Shown piece after piece: positions 44,049 through 52,920 of a stretch of DNA of 64,000 nt; the first letter of the stretch is position 1; the number at the start of each line of letters is the position of its first letter. The DNA is from Nocardia sp. BMG51109 (lineage in GTDB: Bacteria; Actinomycetota; Actinomycetes; Mycobacteriales; Mycobacteriaceae): positions 5,332,001 through 5,396,000 of the forward strand of contig NZ_JAFQ01000004.1 of NCBI RefSeq assembly GCF_000526215.1, given 5' to 3'. Below the pieces are notes generated by a model. The model was not told the origin of the DNA, did no database searches, and saw only the letters and a list, made by a program, of their open reading frames with translations. The position numbers and the translations under genes are program-made.

Positions 44049-45131
44049 GTGAACAGTGCAGCCGAAACCCCTTCCAGGACTGCGGTGACCAATGTGCGGA
44101 TCTTCGACGGCCATCGCGTCGGCGAGCCGGTGACCGTGGTGATCGACGGAGCGGTGATCGGCACCGATCCCGCCGGTGCGCGCATACTCGACGCCGAGGG
44201 CGGGGTGCTGCTGCCGGGCCTGATCGACGCGCACGTCCACCTGGACGGGCCGGAGGCGGTGGACCGGCTTGCGGCACAAGGCGTGACGACCGCGCTGGAC
44301 ATGGCGGCCTGGCCACCGGAGGCGGTGGCCGCGCTGCGGCAGCTGACCGGGACGGCGAGCGTGCGCAGCGCCGGTCTGCCCGTCATCGGTCCGGGCGGCG
44401 GCCATGCCCGGATACTCCCGGCGGAGGCGATCATCCATCGCGCCGAAGAGGCCGAGCAGGCGGTGACGGCGCGGGTCACCTCGGGCTCGGATTATCTGAA
44501 ACTGGTGCTGGAGGAGCCCGGTGCCGGTGGCCCCGACGCGGTGACGGCGAAAGCCGTTGTGGCGGCGGCACATGCGCAGCGGATGCTGGTCGTCGCGCAT
44601 GCCGCCGCGCCGGGTGCGTATGCGATGGCGCTGGATGCCGGCGCCGACGTCGTCACGCACGTCCCGCTGGGTGCGCCGCTGCCGGGGCACGATGTCGTCC
44701 GGATGGCGAGTCGGGGCCGGGTCGCGGTGCCCACCCTCGCCATGGCGGAGGGGATCGCCTCGGGCGGCGATCGGGACGCCTGGACGGCGGCACTGACGAG
44801 CGTGGGCGAGCTGCACGCCGCGGGCGTGCCGATCCTGGCGGGCACCGACGCCAACAACACTCCCGGGGTTCCCTTTCACCCCGAGTTCGGTGCGAGCCTG
44901 CACCACGAACTGGAGCTGCTGGTGCGGGCGGGGTTGTCGACGGTGGCGGCACTGAACGCGGCCACCGCGCTGCCGGCGCGCTACTTCGGCATCGCGGATC
45001 GGGGTGTGATCGCTCCCGGCGGCCGCGCGGATCTGGTTCTGGTGGACGGTGATCCGGTCGCGGATATCGGCGCCACCCGCGCCATTCGCCAGGTCTGGTG
45101 CGGTGGGGTAGCCCGTCCGTCCACACGCTGA
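44049..45131 (+). CDS. Amidohydrolase family protein
   Basis: 360 residues from a GTG with GGAGG 10 bases upstream; an ATG at 44028 is possible but has no ribosome site. Metal-dependent hydrolase layout: NVRIFDGHRVG, then GGVLLPGLIDAHVHLDG (HxH at 62-64), a central lysine-containing SDYLKLVLEEPG, histidines in VVAHAAAPGAYAMALDAGADVVTHVPL, and the late Asp in ILAGTDANNTPGVPFHPEFGASLHHELELLVRAGLS. This matches the imidazolonepropionase-like/prolidase branch of the amidohydrolases. Substrate unknown. The IS element lies 21 bases after the stop. Confidence 0.9.
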   Translation: MNSAAETPSRTAVTNVRIFDGHRVGEPVTVVIDGAVIGTDPAGARILDAEGGVLLPGLIDAHVHLDGPEAVDRLAAQGVTTALDMAAWPPEAVAALRQLTGTASVRSAGLPVIGPGGGHARILPAEAIIHRAEEAEQAVTARVTSGSDYLKLVLEEPGAGGPDAVTAKAVVAAAHAQRMLVVAHAAAPGAYAMALDAGADVVTHVPLGAPLPGHDVVRMASRGRVAVPTLAMAEGIASGGDRDAWTAALTSVGELHAAGVPILAGTDANNTPGVPFHPEFGASLHHELELLVRAGLSTVAALNAATALPARYFGIADRGVIAPGGRADLVLVDGDPVADIGATRAIRQVWCGGVARPSTR

Positions 45132-45152
45132 GACGGCGGGCCGCCGCGCTAG

Positions 45153-46256
45153 GGCCTGTGTCGAAGTGAGTGAAGGCGGGCTTGTGGCCCGCCTTCACTG
45201 GTGTCGGAGCCATTGGTTGATTGCGGCGATGTGGATGGTGGCCAGGTAGCGGACGGCGAGCTTGTCGTACCGGGTCGCCACGGCGCGGTGCTGTTTGAGC
45301 TGGTTGATGCCTCGTTCGACGGTGTTGCGGTCGCGGTAGACGACCGAGTCGAACGCTGAGGGGCGGCCACCGGCACGGCCGCGATTGCGGCGGTGGGCGG
45401 CCTGGTCGGCCGGGACCGGGATCGTCGCCTTGATCCCGCGCCGACGCAGCCAGTCCCGGTTATGACGGCTGGAGTACGCCTTGTCGGCAAGGACCCGATC
45501 CGGTCGTTTCCGCGGCCGCCCGCCGACCGGCTTGCCGACCTCGATCGCGTCGAGCACGGTCGTGAATTGAGGGCTGTCGGCGGCCTGACCGGCGGTGATC
45601 AACAGTGCCAGCACTCGGCAGCCTTGCTCACACGCCAGATGCAGCTTGCTCGTCCAGCCGCCCCGCGACCGGCCCAACCCGTGATCGGCAGGCTCGGGCT
45701 CACCGCGCCCGCCCGGCGGTTCGGCCTGCCCGCCGCCCTCGCGGCGGGCACCGGCAGCGTGGGGATGGGCGCGGGTGATCGTGGAGTCCACACTTACCTG
45801 CCATCCGATCAGCCCGGCCGCATCAGCGAAGACCTGCAACAACTTCCAGATCACCAGCCACACCCCGCCGCGCTGCCAGCGGCGGAACAACCCGTACACC
45901 GCCGACCACGACCCGTACTGCGGCGGCACGTCACGCCACGGGCAACCCACCCGCGTCCGCCACCGGATCCCGTCGATGAGCTGCCGTTTCGTCCATGTCG
46001 GCGGGCGTCCCGCCTTCTTCGGACGAGGCAGTAACGGCTCCAGCCGCGCCCACTGGGCATCGGTGAGATCCGCCCGCCCCGCCACCGCCCCGCCACCGCT
46101 ACGCTGGGCACGAGGTCTCCGGTATTCGTTCTGGCTTGGTCGCTGAACTACTTACCGGAGACCTCACCCATCTGCCAACGCAGACAACAACTTTCAGAAG
46201 CAAATGAGGGTGGCACCACGCAGCGGTGCCACCCTCACTTCACTTCGACACACCAC
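45153..46256. mobile_element. IS5-family insertion sequence (IS427-like), intact
   Basis: An element of 1104 bases flanked by the direct repeat CTAG (45149-45152 and 46257-46260), a typical IS427-group target duplication. Imperfect terminal inverted repeats begin GGCCTGTGTCGAAGTGA on the left and GTGGTGTGTCGAAGTGA (reverse complement) on the right. One transposase ORF of full length is inside on the minus strand. Both ends carry hairpins: GTGAAGGCGGGC/GCCCGCCTTCAC near 45171-45200 and GAGGGTGGCACC/GGTGCCACCCTC near 46206-46236, which may shield the element from outside transcription. The right CTAG overlaps the stop codon of the adjacent TetR gene. Confidence 0.9.
45195..46085 (-). CDS. IS5-type DDE transposase
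   Basis: 296 residues, GTG start. N-terminal DUF4096-like domain LTDAQWARLEPLLPRPKKAGRPPTW, then IRWRTRVGCPWRDVPPQYGSWSAVYGLFRRW. The catalytic triad is visible: Asp in VSVDSTITRAH, Asp in RVLADKAYSSRHNR, and Glu in YRDRNTVERGINQLKQHRAVATRYDK. It is full length and undamaged, so the element may still move. The product cuts and pastes the surrounding element. Confidence 0.95.
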   Translation of the reverse strand: MAGRADLTDAQWARLEPLLPRPKKAGRPPTWTKRQLIDGIRWRTRVGCPWRDVPPQYGSWSAVYGLFRRWQRGGVWLVIWKLLQVFADAAGLIGWQVSVDSTITRAHPHAAGARREGGGQAEPPGGRGEPEPADHGLGRSRGGWTSKLHLACEQGCRVLALLITAGQAADSPQFTTVLDAIEVGKPVGGRPRKRPDRVLADKAYSSRHNRDWLRRRGIKATIPVPADQAAHRRNRGRAGGRPSAFDSVVYRDRNTVERGINQLKQHRAVATRYDKLAVRYLATIHIAAINQWLRHQ

Positions 46257-46910
46257 CTAGCCGTTCCGCCGAACGGGTGTGTGCGGGACCGGGATCCGAT
46301 CCGGATCCGTGGCGTGCTCGCGCAGGAGCCGCAGCATTCCGGTGCGCGCCCGGTCGAAGACGGCCGGATCGTCGAGCAGCGTCGAGTCGGTGACGGCGCC
46401 GCGTTCCAGTGCGGCCAGTTCGAAGGCCAGCTGCGCCGGATCGGTGTCGGCGGTGATCTCGCCCAGCTGCTGGGCTTCCACGATGGTCTGGCGATGGAAC
46501 TCGTGCCACTGCTGCCACACCGACACGATGGCGTCGCGCACCCGCCCGGGGCGTGACGCGAATTCCTCCCCGACCGAGAGGAAGAAGCAGGCGCCGTCGG
46601 CGGCGGCGTCGCGGGTGTGCTCGAGCCACGCCTCGCACAGCGTGCGCAGCCGGTCGATGCCGGACGGCTGCCGCAGTGCGGGGCCGATGACCTCGGCGAT
46701 GAAGGTGGCCTTGGCCTCCTCGACGGCGGCCAGCTGCAGCTCCTGCTTCGACCCGTACAGGCCGAATACGCCGCTCTTGCTGGCGCCGAGGGTGGTGGCC
46801 AGGCGGCCGATGGTCAGCCGGTCCAGTCCTTCCACCGCGCCGATGCGGACCGCTTCGCGCACGATCGCGCGGCGGGTGTCGTGCCCGCGTGCCGGACGGG
46901 TCTCGGTCAT
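46257..46910 (-). CDS. TetR-family repressor of the MFS efflux gene
   Basis: 217 residues from the ATG at 46910. Helix-turn-helix: RRAIVREAVRIGAVEGLDRLTIGRLATTLGASKSGVFGLYGSKQELQ. The C-terminal domain (FHRQTIVEAQQLGEITADTDPAQLAFELAALERGAV) is of the TetR_C_33/YcdC type. Divergent from the MFS gene over 278 bases holding three matching operators, so it is almost surely the MFS regulator. The IS element landed so that its target site CTAG contributes the TAG stop codon; the original C-terminus could have been longer. Confidence 0.92.
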   Translation of the reverse strand: MTETRPARGHDTRRAIVREAVRIGAVEGLDRLTIGRLATTLGASKSGVFGLYGSKQELQLAAVEEAKATFIAEVIGPALRQPSGIDRLRTLCEAWLEHTRDAAADGACFFLSVGEEFASRPGRVRDAIVSVWQQWHEFHRQTIVEAQQLGEITADTDPAQLAFELAALERGAVTDSTLLDDPAVFDRARTGMLRLLREHATDPDRIPVPHTPVRRNG

Positions 46911-46964
46911 CGCGCCTGGTCTCCTTCTTCGCAGCCCCCTCGGTCGTTTCGGATCTCCATCGTA

Positions 46965-46982
46965 GCCGAACGGTCGTTCGGC
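46965..46982. promoter_or_regulatory. TetR operator O1
   Basis: GCCGAACG-GT-CGTTCGGC, a perfect 18-base palindrome 55 bases before the TetR start. Shares CGAACG/CGTTCG half sites with O2 and O3. Confidence 0.8.
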
Positions 46983-47076
46983 CAATGTGTGCGGCCGGCG
47001 GGTGGCGGCTGTCGGGTACGAGCGGGTTCGCCGGGGCGCTTGCCGCGCCTCGGGCCTCGGAACTCTTCGTCTCGCA

Positions 47077-47125
47077 TTGACCGGAACGAACGGTCGTGCG
47101 TTAATGTTTCCGCACGAACGTTCGG
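47077..47125 (+). promoter_or_regulatory. MFS promoter with operators O2 and O3
   Basis: TTGACC (47077-47082) and, 18 bases on, TTAATG (47101-47106) form a promoter. O2, CGAACGGTCGTGCG (47087-47100), fills the spacer; O3, CGCACGAACGTTCGG (47111-47125), begins just after the -10. O2 and O3 are inverted copies of each other with one difference. Repressor bound here would block RNA polymerase. Confidence 0.72.
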
Positions 47126-47188
47126 TTCCAGCGATTGAGAGGTATGACCGATGTGCCCCTTCTCGACGATTCCCCCGGTGGGTGAACG

Positions 47189-48658
47189 ATGACCGACGAC
47201 ATCGCCGGCCGGATTCCCGTGCGGTTTCCGGCGGGCCACGTACCGACGGCGAGCGGTCCGGCGATCGAGCCGCGCCGCGTGCTCCTGCTCACCTCGGTGG
47301 CCACCTTCGTGGCCTTCCTCGACATGTCCGTGGTGAACGTGGCGTTCTCCGATATCGCCGCCGGCTTCCCCGGCACGGCGCTGCCCACGCTGTCGTGGGT
47401 GGTGTCCGGATACGCCGTATTTTTCGCGGCCGTGCTGACCCCGGTCGGCCGCTACGCCGACGTATTCGGCCGCAAGGCCGTCTTCCTGTGGTCGCTGCTG
47501 GCCTTCACCGTCGCGTCGGCGTTGTGTGCGGCGGCGCCGGGCATCGAATTCCTCATCGCCGCACGGTGTTTGCAGGGCGCCGCGGCCGGCGGCATGATTC
47601 CCGCCGCGCTCGGACTGGTGCTCGGCGCGTACCCGCCCGAGCGCCGGATGGCGGCGGTGGCGGCCTGGGCGGCGGTGTCCTCGGCGGCCGCGGCGTTCGG
47701 TCCGGCGCTCGGCGGCCTGCTGGTGTGGGCGTGGGACTGGCGGGCGGTGTTCCTGATCAACGTCCCGGTCGGTGTGTTCGCCCTCGCGGCCGGCCGGTCG
47801 TGGCTGCCGAAACTCGCGCCCGATCTGCGGGTGCGGCCCGATCCGGTGGGCGCGGCGCTGATCGCGCTCGGTGTCGGCGCGATCGTCGTCGGGCTGACGC
47901 AGGGCGGCGAATGGGGATGGGCCGGTGCGGGATTCCTCGTGACCTCGATCGGCGGCGCGGTGCTGCTGGCGGCCGGGATCGGGCGTTCGATGCGGCATCG
48001 TGCGCCGACGTTCGAGGTACACCTGTGGGCCGACCGGAAGTTCGCCGCCGCCGGCGCGGTGTCGTTCCTGTTCGGCATCGCGATGTTCGCGTGGTTGCTG
48101 GCCTGTCCGCTGTGGACGATCGTGGTCTGGAAGTACTCGATCTGGGAAGCGGGACTGGCGAATTCACCGGGCGCGTTCACCGCGGCCGTCGGCGCCGGCA
48201 TCGTCGGCAGGTCCAAGAATCCGGACATCCAGCGCATCGCCACCGTCGCGGGGGCGGTGCTCTTCGGCGTGTCCGGCGTGCTGTTCGCGCTGCTGTTGCA
48301 CGAGCAGCCGCGATTCCTGGCGGTGTGGCTGCCGGTCGGGTTGCTGTCCGGGCTGGCCATCGGCCTGCTGATGACGGCGGTGTCGTCGGCCGCGGCGACC
48401 GCCGTGCCGCCGGAGAAGTTCGCCTCCGGGTACGGCATGAGCATGACCGCGCGGCAGATGGGCGGCGGCCTGGGTATCGCGGCCTTCGCGGCGATCACCA
48501 CCACGGTCACCACGGGGTGGCTCGACGGGCTGCACGCGGTGTTCTGGTTCGCCGCGGCGGCGATGATCCCGGTGGTACTGGCCGCGCTGCCGATGACCGG
48601 CGGTCCGGCGCCCGTCGACCGTGCCGTGCCGGGCGAGGGTGTGCGGCCGGATTCGTAG
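47189..48658 (+). CDS. MFS drug efflux transporter, DHA2 (14-helix) type
   Basis: 489 residues. First helix at about 29-50 (LLLTSVATFVAFLDMSVVNVAFSDI) with the DHA2 motif D1 LDMSVVNVA, motif A GRYADVFGRKAVF, motif B LIAARCLQGAAAGGMIPAAL and motif C AFGPALGGLLVWAWDWRAVFLINVPVGV. The predicted number of helices fits 14. It exports small amphipathic drugs by proton antiport. Controlled by the divergent TetR gene through three operators. The start (ATG 47189) has GGTGGGTGAACG upstream. Confidence 0.92.
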   Translation: MTDDIAGRIPVRFPAGHVPTASGPAIEPRRVLLLTSVATFVAFLDMSVVNVAFSDIAAGFPGTALPTLSWVVSGYAVFFAAVLTPVGRYADVFGRKAVFLWSLLAFTVASALCAAAPGIEFLIAARCLQGAAAGGMIPAALGLVLGAYPPERRMAAVAAWAAVSSAAAAFGPALGGLLVWAWDWRAVFLINVPVGVFALAAGRSWLPKLAPDLRVRPDPVGAALIALGVGAIVVGLTQGGEWGWAGAGFLVTSIGGAVLLAAGIGRSMRHRAPTFEVHLWADRKFAAAGAVSFLFGIAMFAWLLACPLWTIVVWKYSIWEAGLANSPGAFTAAVGAGIVGRSKNPDIQRIATVAGAVLFGVSGVLFALLLHEQPRFLAVWLPVGLLSGLAIGLLMTAVSSAAATAVPPEKFASGYGMSMTARQMGGGLGIAAFAAITTTVTTGWLDGLHAVFWFAAAAMIPVVLAALPMTGGPAPVDRAVPGEGVRPDS

Positions 48659-48788
48659 CGGAAATCTTCGAGGCGGGAGGGGAATCTCGGAGAAACGATG
48701 CGGGACCGGGAGATCCGCGCGCCGCGCGGCCCCGGCCTCGTGCTCCGCGGTGAGTACGAGGCCGCGCACACGGTGGCCGGCCGGGATG
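48659..48788. other. Gap after the MFS gene
   Basis: No gene or clear terminator is seen between the MFS stop and the small minus-strand ORF at 48789. The whole gap to 49061 holds only that ORF and a less GC-rich stretch at about 48840-48890. Confidence 0.4.
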
Positions 48789-48866
48789 TCACTGCTGCAG
48801 GATGTGCTCCAGCAGCTTCTCGCCCTCCAGCAGTAGGAGGAACAACCCGTAGTAGATCGTGAGCAT
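48789..48866 (-). CDS. Possible 25-residue amphipathic microprotein
   Basis: Minus-strand ORF MLTIYYGLFLLLLEGEKLLE then HILQQ. Hydrophobic first half, amphipathic charged second half. No ribosome site is visible; it could be a leaderless transcript. The AT-richer stretch just upstream on that strand could hold a promoter. Weak evidence. Confidence 0.25.
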   Translation of the reverse strand: MLTIYYGLFLLLLEGEKLLEHILQQ

Positions 48867-49061
48867 AGTGAATAAGTGTGCAACACGATGTGGCGGCGGG
48901 GGTGGGTTTGCCGGCGGATCCGGACGATCGCGCTGGTCGCGACCGGGGGATCGTGGTGTATCACACCCGGCCGCTCCGGCCGCCCGGATCGCCGGCGGCC
49001 CGTCGTCGAACCTCGAAGGCGGCGGGCCGGATTCGGTGCCGGTCAGGTGAATTCGGTGCGG

Positions 49062-51173
49062 TCAGGTGAATTCGGTGTCGGCGAGCAGCTTGGCGATTTG
49101 CTCGGCGGGCATCGGGTGGTGGAAGAACCAGCCCTGGGCGGTATCGCAGCCCAGCTCCAGCAGCCGCTCGGCCTGATGCCTGGTTTCGACGCATTCGGCG
49201 GTGACGCTGAGCCCGAGGGCGTGGCTGAGGTCGACGACGGTGTGCAGGACGAGCAGATCGCTGCGGCCGGACACGCCGGGCGTGCGGATGCGGTGGATGA
49301 ACGGGCCGGCCAGCTTGACCACGTGCAGCGGCAGCCGGCCCAGATAGGCGAGATTCGAATAGCCCGTACCGAAGTCGTCGATGGCGATGCGCACGCCCGT
49401 CTCGGCGAGGGTGCGCAGGGCCTGCAGCGGCCGCCCGGTGGTGTGCATGAACGCCCGCTCGGTCAGTTCGAGTTGCAGGCGGCCGGGTTCGATCCCGGTA
49501 TCGTCGATGGTCCGCTGTACCCGGTCCAGCCAGCTCGGGTCGGCCACCTCCGCCGCCGAGACATTGACGCTGAGCACCGGCGTGTGCGCGCCGAAGCGGT
49601 CGTACCAGGCGCGGGCGGCGCGGCAGGCCTCCGTCAGCACCACCGCGCCCAGGGCGCCGATATGGCCGTTGTCCTCGGCCAGATCGACGAACCTGGTCGG
49701 GGTGAGGACGCCGAGTTCGGGGTGGCGCCAGCGCACCAGCGCCTCCACGGCCACCGGTGTGTGGTCGGTGAGCGTCATGATCGGCTGGAACTCCAGGAAG
49801 AACTCGCCGCGGCCCAGCGCCGCCGGCATCGCCGCGGACAGTTCGGCGCGGGTGTGCTCGCGGCGGCGCCGATCGGCGTCGAATACCGCGTACCGGCCGC
49901 GGCCGTCGGCCTTGGCCCAGTACATGGTGGTGTCGGCGGCCTGCAGCAGTTCGTCGGTGGTGGTGTGGTCGGCGCGTTCGGTGGCCACGCCGATGCTGGC
50001 GGTGACGGCGAACCGGTGGCCGTGGATGTCGAACGGTGCGGCGAAGGCGTCGAGCACGGTGCGGGCCAGCCGGGTCAGTTCGGCGTTGTCGGCCGAATGC
50101 GGCACCAGGATGACGAACTCGTCACCGCCCATGCGGGCCACGACCTGGTCCGGGTGGGCGAGGCACGAGTTCAGCCGGACGGCGGCCTGCCGCAGCAGTT
50201 CGTCGCCGGCCGCGTGCCCGAAGGTGTCGTTGACGTTCTTGAAATGGTCGAGGTCGACGTAGCACAGGCCGATGCGCGTGTCCGGGGCCGCGAAGGCGGT
50301 GGCGAGGGCGTCGAAGAAGCGGGTGCGGTTGGCCAGGCCGGTGAGCGGGTCGTGGTGGGCGCGGTGGTGCAGCCGCTCGCGCAGCGCGCGCCGCTCGGAG
50401 ATGTCCTCCACCAGCACCAGCGTGTACTGGGGCCGGCCGCCCTCGTCGCGGATCAGCGAGACGTTGATGTTGGTCCACACCGTGTGGCCGTCGCGGTGCA
50501 GGTAGGCCTTCTCGACCGACACGTTGTCGTGCTTGCCGCACAGCACGCCGCCGTAGAGCTTCCACGTGTCCGGCGGGTCGTCGGGGTGGGTGAGGTCGTC
50601 GACGTTCAGCTCGGTCATCTCCTCCGGCCGGTAGCCGAGCATGGTGGCGAACGCGGCGTTGACCTCGATGATCCGGCCCGTCATATCGGACAGCCCAGTG
50701 CCGATGCCGGCCTGCGAGAACACTGCGCGCAGTCGCGCCTCGCTGGCGCGCAGGCGCTTCTCGACCAGGCCCCGGGCGGCGATGTCGGCGCTGCGCAGGC
50801 TTTCCTGCTCGCTGAGCAGCCAGGCCCGGAACGCCCGCAGGTAGCCGGCGGCGAAGGCGGCGAGCACCTCCGCGGACCGGTCGGCGGGTATGCCGGCCGC
50901 GGCGAAGTGGGTGCTGAGGGCGGCGATGCTGCGGCCGAGCACCTCGTCGCCGACGAAATGCGCACGGGCCAGCCGCACCCCGGCCTCGGCCGCCCGCCCG
51001 GTGCCGCCGCGCTCGGCGACGGTGTCGAGCTCCGCGGCGAGGTCGGTCAGCAGCTCGCGCACCTCGGCGGGGCTCAGGGGCACGAAGTGATCCTGCGGCC
51101 CGCCGTCGAGCGCGGCCGCCCACCGCTCGGCCAGGCCGGCGTGCGAGACGTCGTCGGACCCTTCCCACGCCAT
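49062..51173 (-). CDS. PAS-GGDEF-EAL cyclic-di-GMP enzyme
   Basis: 703 residues, no membrane helices. Residues 1-140 are an all-helical sensor-like region, then a PAS domain at 145-262 (RLRAVFSQAGIGTGLSDMTG, VNAAFATMLGYRPEEM), GGDEF at 265-435 with the intact motif GGDEF at 349-353, and EAL at 445-700 with EAL at 477-479. EAL metal and catalytic residues are present: LSVNVSA, LELTERAF, AIDDFGTGYS, VKLAGPF, TAECVET, AQGWFF. The inhibitory RxxD site normally five residues before GGDEF is missing (HPDQ). So both making and breaking of cyclic-di-GMP are possible. Similar in layout to Streptomyces RmdA-type proteins and related to Rv1354c. Confidence 0.95.
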   Translation of the reverse strand: MAWEGSDDVSHAGLAERWAAALDGGPQDHFVPLSPAEVRELLTDLAAELDTVAERGGTGRAAEAGVRLARAHFVGDEVLGRSIAALSTHFAAAGIPADRSAEVLAAFAAGYLRAFRAWLLSEQESLRSADIAARGLVEKRLRASEARLRAVFSQAGIGTGLSDMTGRIIEVNAAFATMLGYRPEEMTELNVDDLTHPDDPPDTWKLYGGVLCGKHDNVSVEKAYLHRDGHTVWTNINVSLIRDEGGRPQYTLVLVEDISERRALRERLHHRAHHDPLTGLANRTRFFDALATAFAAPDTRIGLCYVDLDHFKNVNDTFGHAAGDELLRQAAVRLNSCLAHPDQVVARMGGDEFVILVPHSADNAELTRLARTVLDAFAAPFDIHGHRFAVTASIGVATERADHTTTDELLQAADTTMYWAKADGRGRYAVFDADRRRREHTRAELSAAMPAALGRGEFFLEFQPIMTLTDHTPVAVEALVRWRHPELGVLTPTRFVDLAEDNGHIGALGAVVLTEACRAARAWYDRFGAHTPVLSVNVSAAEVADPSWLDRVQRTIDDTGIEPGRLQLELTERAFMHTTGRPLQALRTLAETGVRIAIDDFGTGYSNLAYLGRLPLHVVKLAGPFIHRIRTPGVSGRSDLLVLHTVVDLSHALGLSVTAECVETRHQAERLLELGCDTAQGWFFHHPMPAEQIAKLLADTEFT

Positions 51174-51319
51174 GAAGAGCGATCCTAGTCGCGCCGCCCG
51201 GCGAGCGTGAACCGCCTACGTGTCGGTGGTCGCTCGAATACCATTGCGATGCTGTGCCTTCCGGTACCGGCGGTGTCCGGAATCCGGTGCGCGGCGCGAT
51301 GTTCCACAGGGAGGTTTCG

Positions 51320-52129
51320 ATGGCCGGACCGAGTTGGGCGCCCGAGGGGATCGATCCGGATCGGCCCAGCGCCTCGCGTGTCTACGACTTCTTCGTCGGC
51401 GGCATGCACAATTTCGAGATCGACCGCGCGCTGGCCCGGCAGATCGAAGCGTTCACCCCGAACGTGGCCGAGGTGATGCGGGCGAACCGGGATCTGTTGC
51501 GGCGGTGCGTGCGTCATCTGGTGGATGCCGGGATCACCCGGTTCCTCGATCTCGGTTCGGGCATTCCGACCGTCGGCAACGTGCACGAGGTGGCGCAGGC
51601 GCGCGATCCCGGCTCGCGGGTGGTCTACGTCGACATCGATCCGGTCGCGGTCGCGCACGGCCGGGCGATCCTGGCCGGCGACGAGCGGGTGGCCGTCGTC
51701 GAGGCCGACGTCGCCGAGCCCGACCGGATCCTCGCCGATCCGGCGGTGGCCCGGTTGCTGGGATCCGGCGGGCCGGTAGCCGTGTTGCTGCTGGGCGTGT
51801 TGCATTTCGTGCCCGACGCGGCCGATCCGGCCGGTTGCGTGGCGCGGCTGCGGGAGGCGGTGGCGCCCGGCAGCTATCTGGCCGTCACGCATGCCACCGC
51901 GGACGGCCAGCCCGCCGAGGTGCTGGAGGCGCAGAGGCTGTCCGGCCGCACCTCCACCGAGATCGTCCTGCGTTCCCGGGAGGAGATCGCCGGGTACTTC
52001 GGCGACTGGACGCTGCTCGAGCCGGGCCTGGTGCCTCTGCCGCTGTGGCGGCCCGACGATCCGGGCGACGTGGGGGACCGGCCCGAGCTGTCCGGGGCGT
52101 ACGGCGGGCTCGCGCGCAAGGACCGGTAG
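51320..52129 (+). CDS. SAM-dependent methyltransferase, PF04672 family
   Basis: 269 residues from ATG 51320 (CAGGGAGG 6 bases upstream). PSASRVYDFFVGGMHNFEIDRALARQI is the opening of the actinobacterial Methyltransf_19 family (previously DUF574). The SAM loop is FLDLGSGIPTVGNVHEVAQ, then VVYVDIDPVAVAHGRAIL, and VLLLGVLHFVPD. These abundant actinobacterial proteins have mostly unknown substrates, often in secondary metabolism. Starts about 150 bases from the divergent GGDEF-EAL gene. Confidence 0.92.
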   Translation: MAGPSWAPEGIDPDRPSASRVYDFFVGGMHNFEIDRALARQIEAFTPNVAEVMRANRDLLRRCVRHLVDAGITRFLDLGSGIPTVGNVHEVAQARDPGSRVVYVDIDPVAVAHGRAILAGDERVAVVEADVAEPDRILADPAVARLLGSGGPVAVLLLGVLHFVPDAADPAGCVARLREAVAPGSYLAVTHATADGQPAEVLEAQRLSGRTSTEIVLRSREEIAGYFGDWTLLEPGLVPLPLWRPDDPGDVGDRPELSGAYGGLARKDR

Positions 52130-52241
52130 CGGCCGCCGCGACAGCGGAACATGTTGGCGGGAGGCGGGTTTCGCTGCCCGTAGCCGAGTGCCGGTGCGCG
52201 GCTGTAAGGTGTGGGCGCCTCGACGTAATGGAAGGACTGTG

Positions 52242-52679
52242 GTGCGTACACCTTTGCTGATGGTTGTGTCCGGACTGGCCCTGGCGGCCGGTGGCCCGAG
52301 TGCGCTGGCGGTGGCCGATCCGCTGCCGGTTGTGCGGATGGCCGAGCCGGTGTCCGAGCCGATGGTGGTGGGCACCGACGCCAACGGCCAGTCGACCTCG
52401 CTGTCGTCCGGGCAGGAGCTGGTGGTCGCGCTGCCCGATACGCCGTCCACCGGCTATCGCTGGCAGATCAGCGAGATCGATCAGGGCGTGCTGCACCAGG
52501 AGGGCGAGCCGCAGTTCCGGCAGGACCCGGGCGGCGGCCTGACGATCGGCGGGCCGGGCACCTCGGTGTGGGCCTTCACCGGTGGCGATCCGGGGACCAC
52601 CCGGCTGTCCCTGGTCTCGGTGCGTGCGGGGGACCCCGCTCCGGCGCAGGAGTTCTCGCTGAACGTCACCGTGCAGTGA
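52242..52679 (+). CDS. Secreted protease inhibitor, I42/chagasin-like
   Basis: 145 residues, GTG start with GGAAGGA. A signal peptide covers about 1-25 (LLMVVSGLALAAGGPSALAVA). The mature domain shows chagasin-type loops: LPDTPSTGYRWQ (loop NPTTGFxW), GGPGTSVWAFTGG (loop GxGG/VW), and TTRLSLVSVR at the third loop position (RPW). I42 inhibitors block papain-type cysteine proteases. The third loop is not canonical, so activity is uncertain. Confidence 0.78.
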   Translation: MRTPLLMVVSGLALAAGGPSALAVADPLPVVRMAEPVSEPMVVGTDANGQSTSLSSGQELVVALPDTPSTGYRWQISEIDQGVLHQEGEPQFRQDPGGGLTIGGPGTSVWAFTGGDPGTTRLSLVSVRAGDPAPAQEFSLNVTVQ

Positions 52680-52907
52680 GTCGCCTCGGGCGGTAGGCGC
52701 CCTGACGGAATCCCGGCCTCGTGCGTGTTCGACGCGCGGCGTCGGGATTTCTATCCGGATCGGACGCTGATCGATTGCCGCCGAACCGGATTCGTTCCCG
52801 CACACGGCCTCGAGATAGTGGTTGCGCTGGACTGGCGTGGCGGATGTTACTGGGGCGTAACGGATCTCGGTCGAGCGTTCGAAAAGTGATCACCGTATTC
52901 GGAGTTA

Positions 52908-52913
52908 TATAGT
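52908..52913 (+). promoter_or_regulatory. Extended -10 for a probably leaderless LuxR-type gene
   Basis: TATAGT in the rare AT-rich stretch GTTATATAGT, ending 7 bases before the GTG at 52921, so the transcript would begin at or next to the start codon. No clear -35. Confidence 0.45.
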
Positions 52914-52920
52914 CCTCGGT

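Noticed and set aside
48876..51188. 770-codon plus-strand open frame opposite the GGDEF-EAL gene
   Set aside because: Shadow frame; the minus strand has full PAS, GGDEF and EAL motifs.
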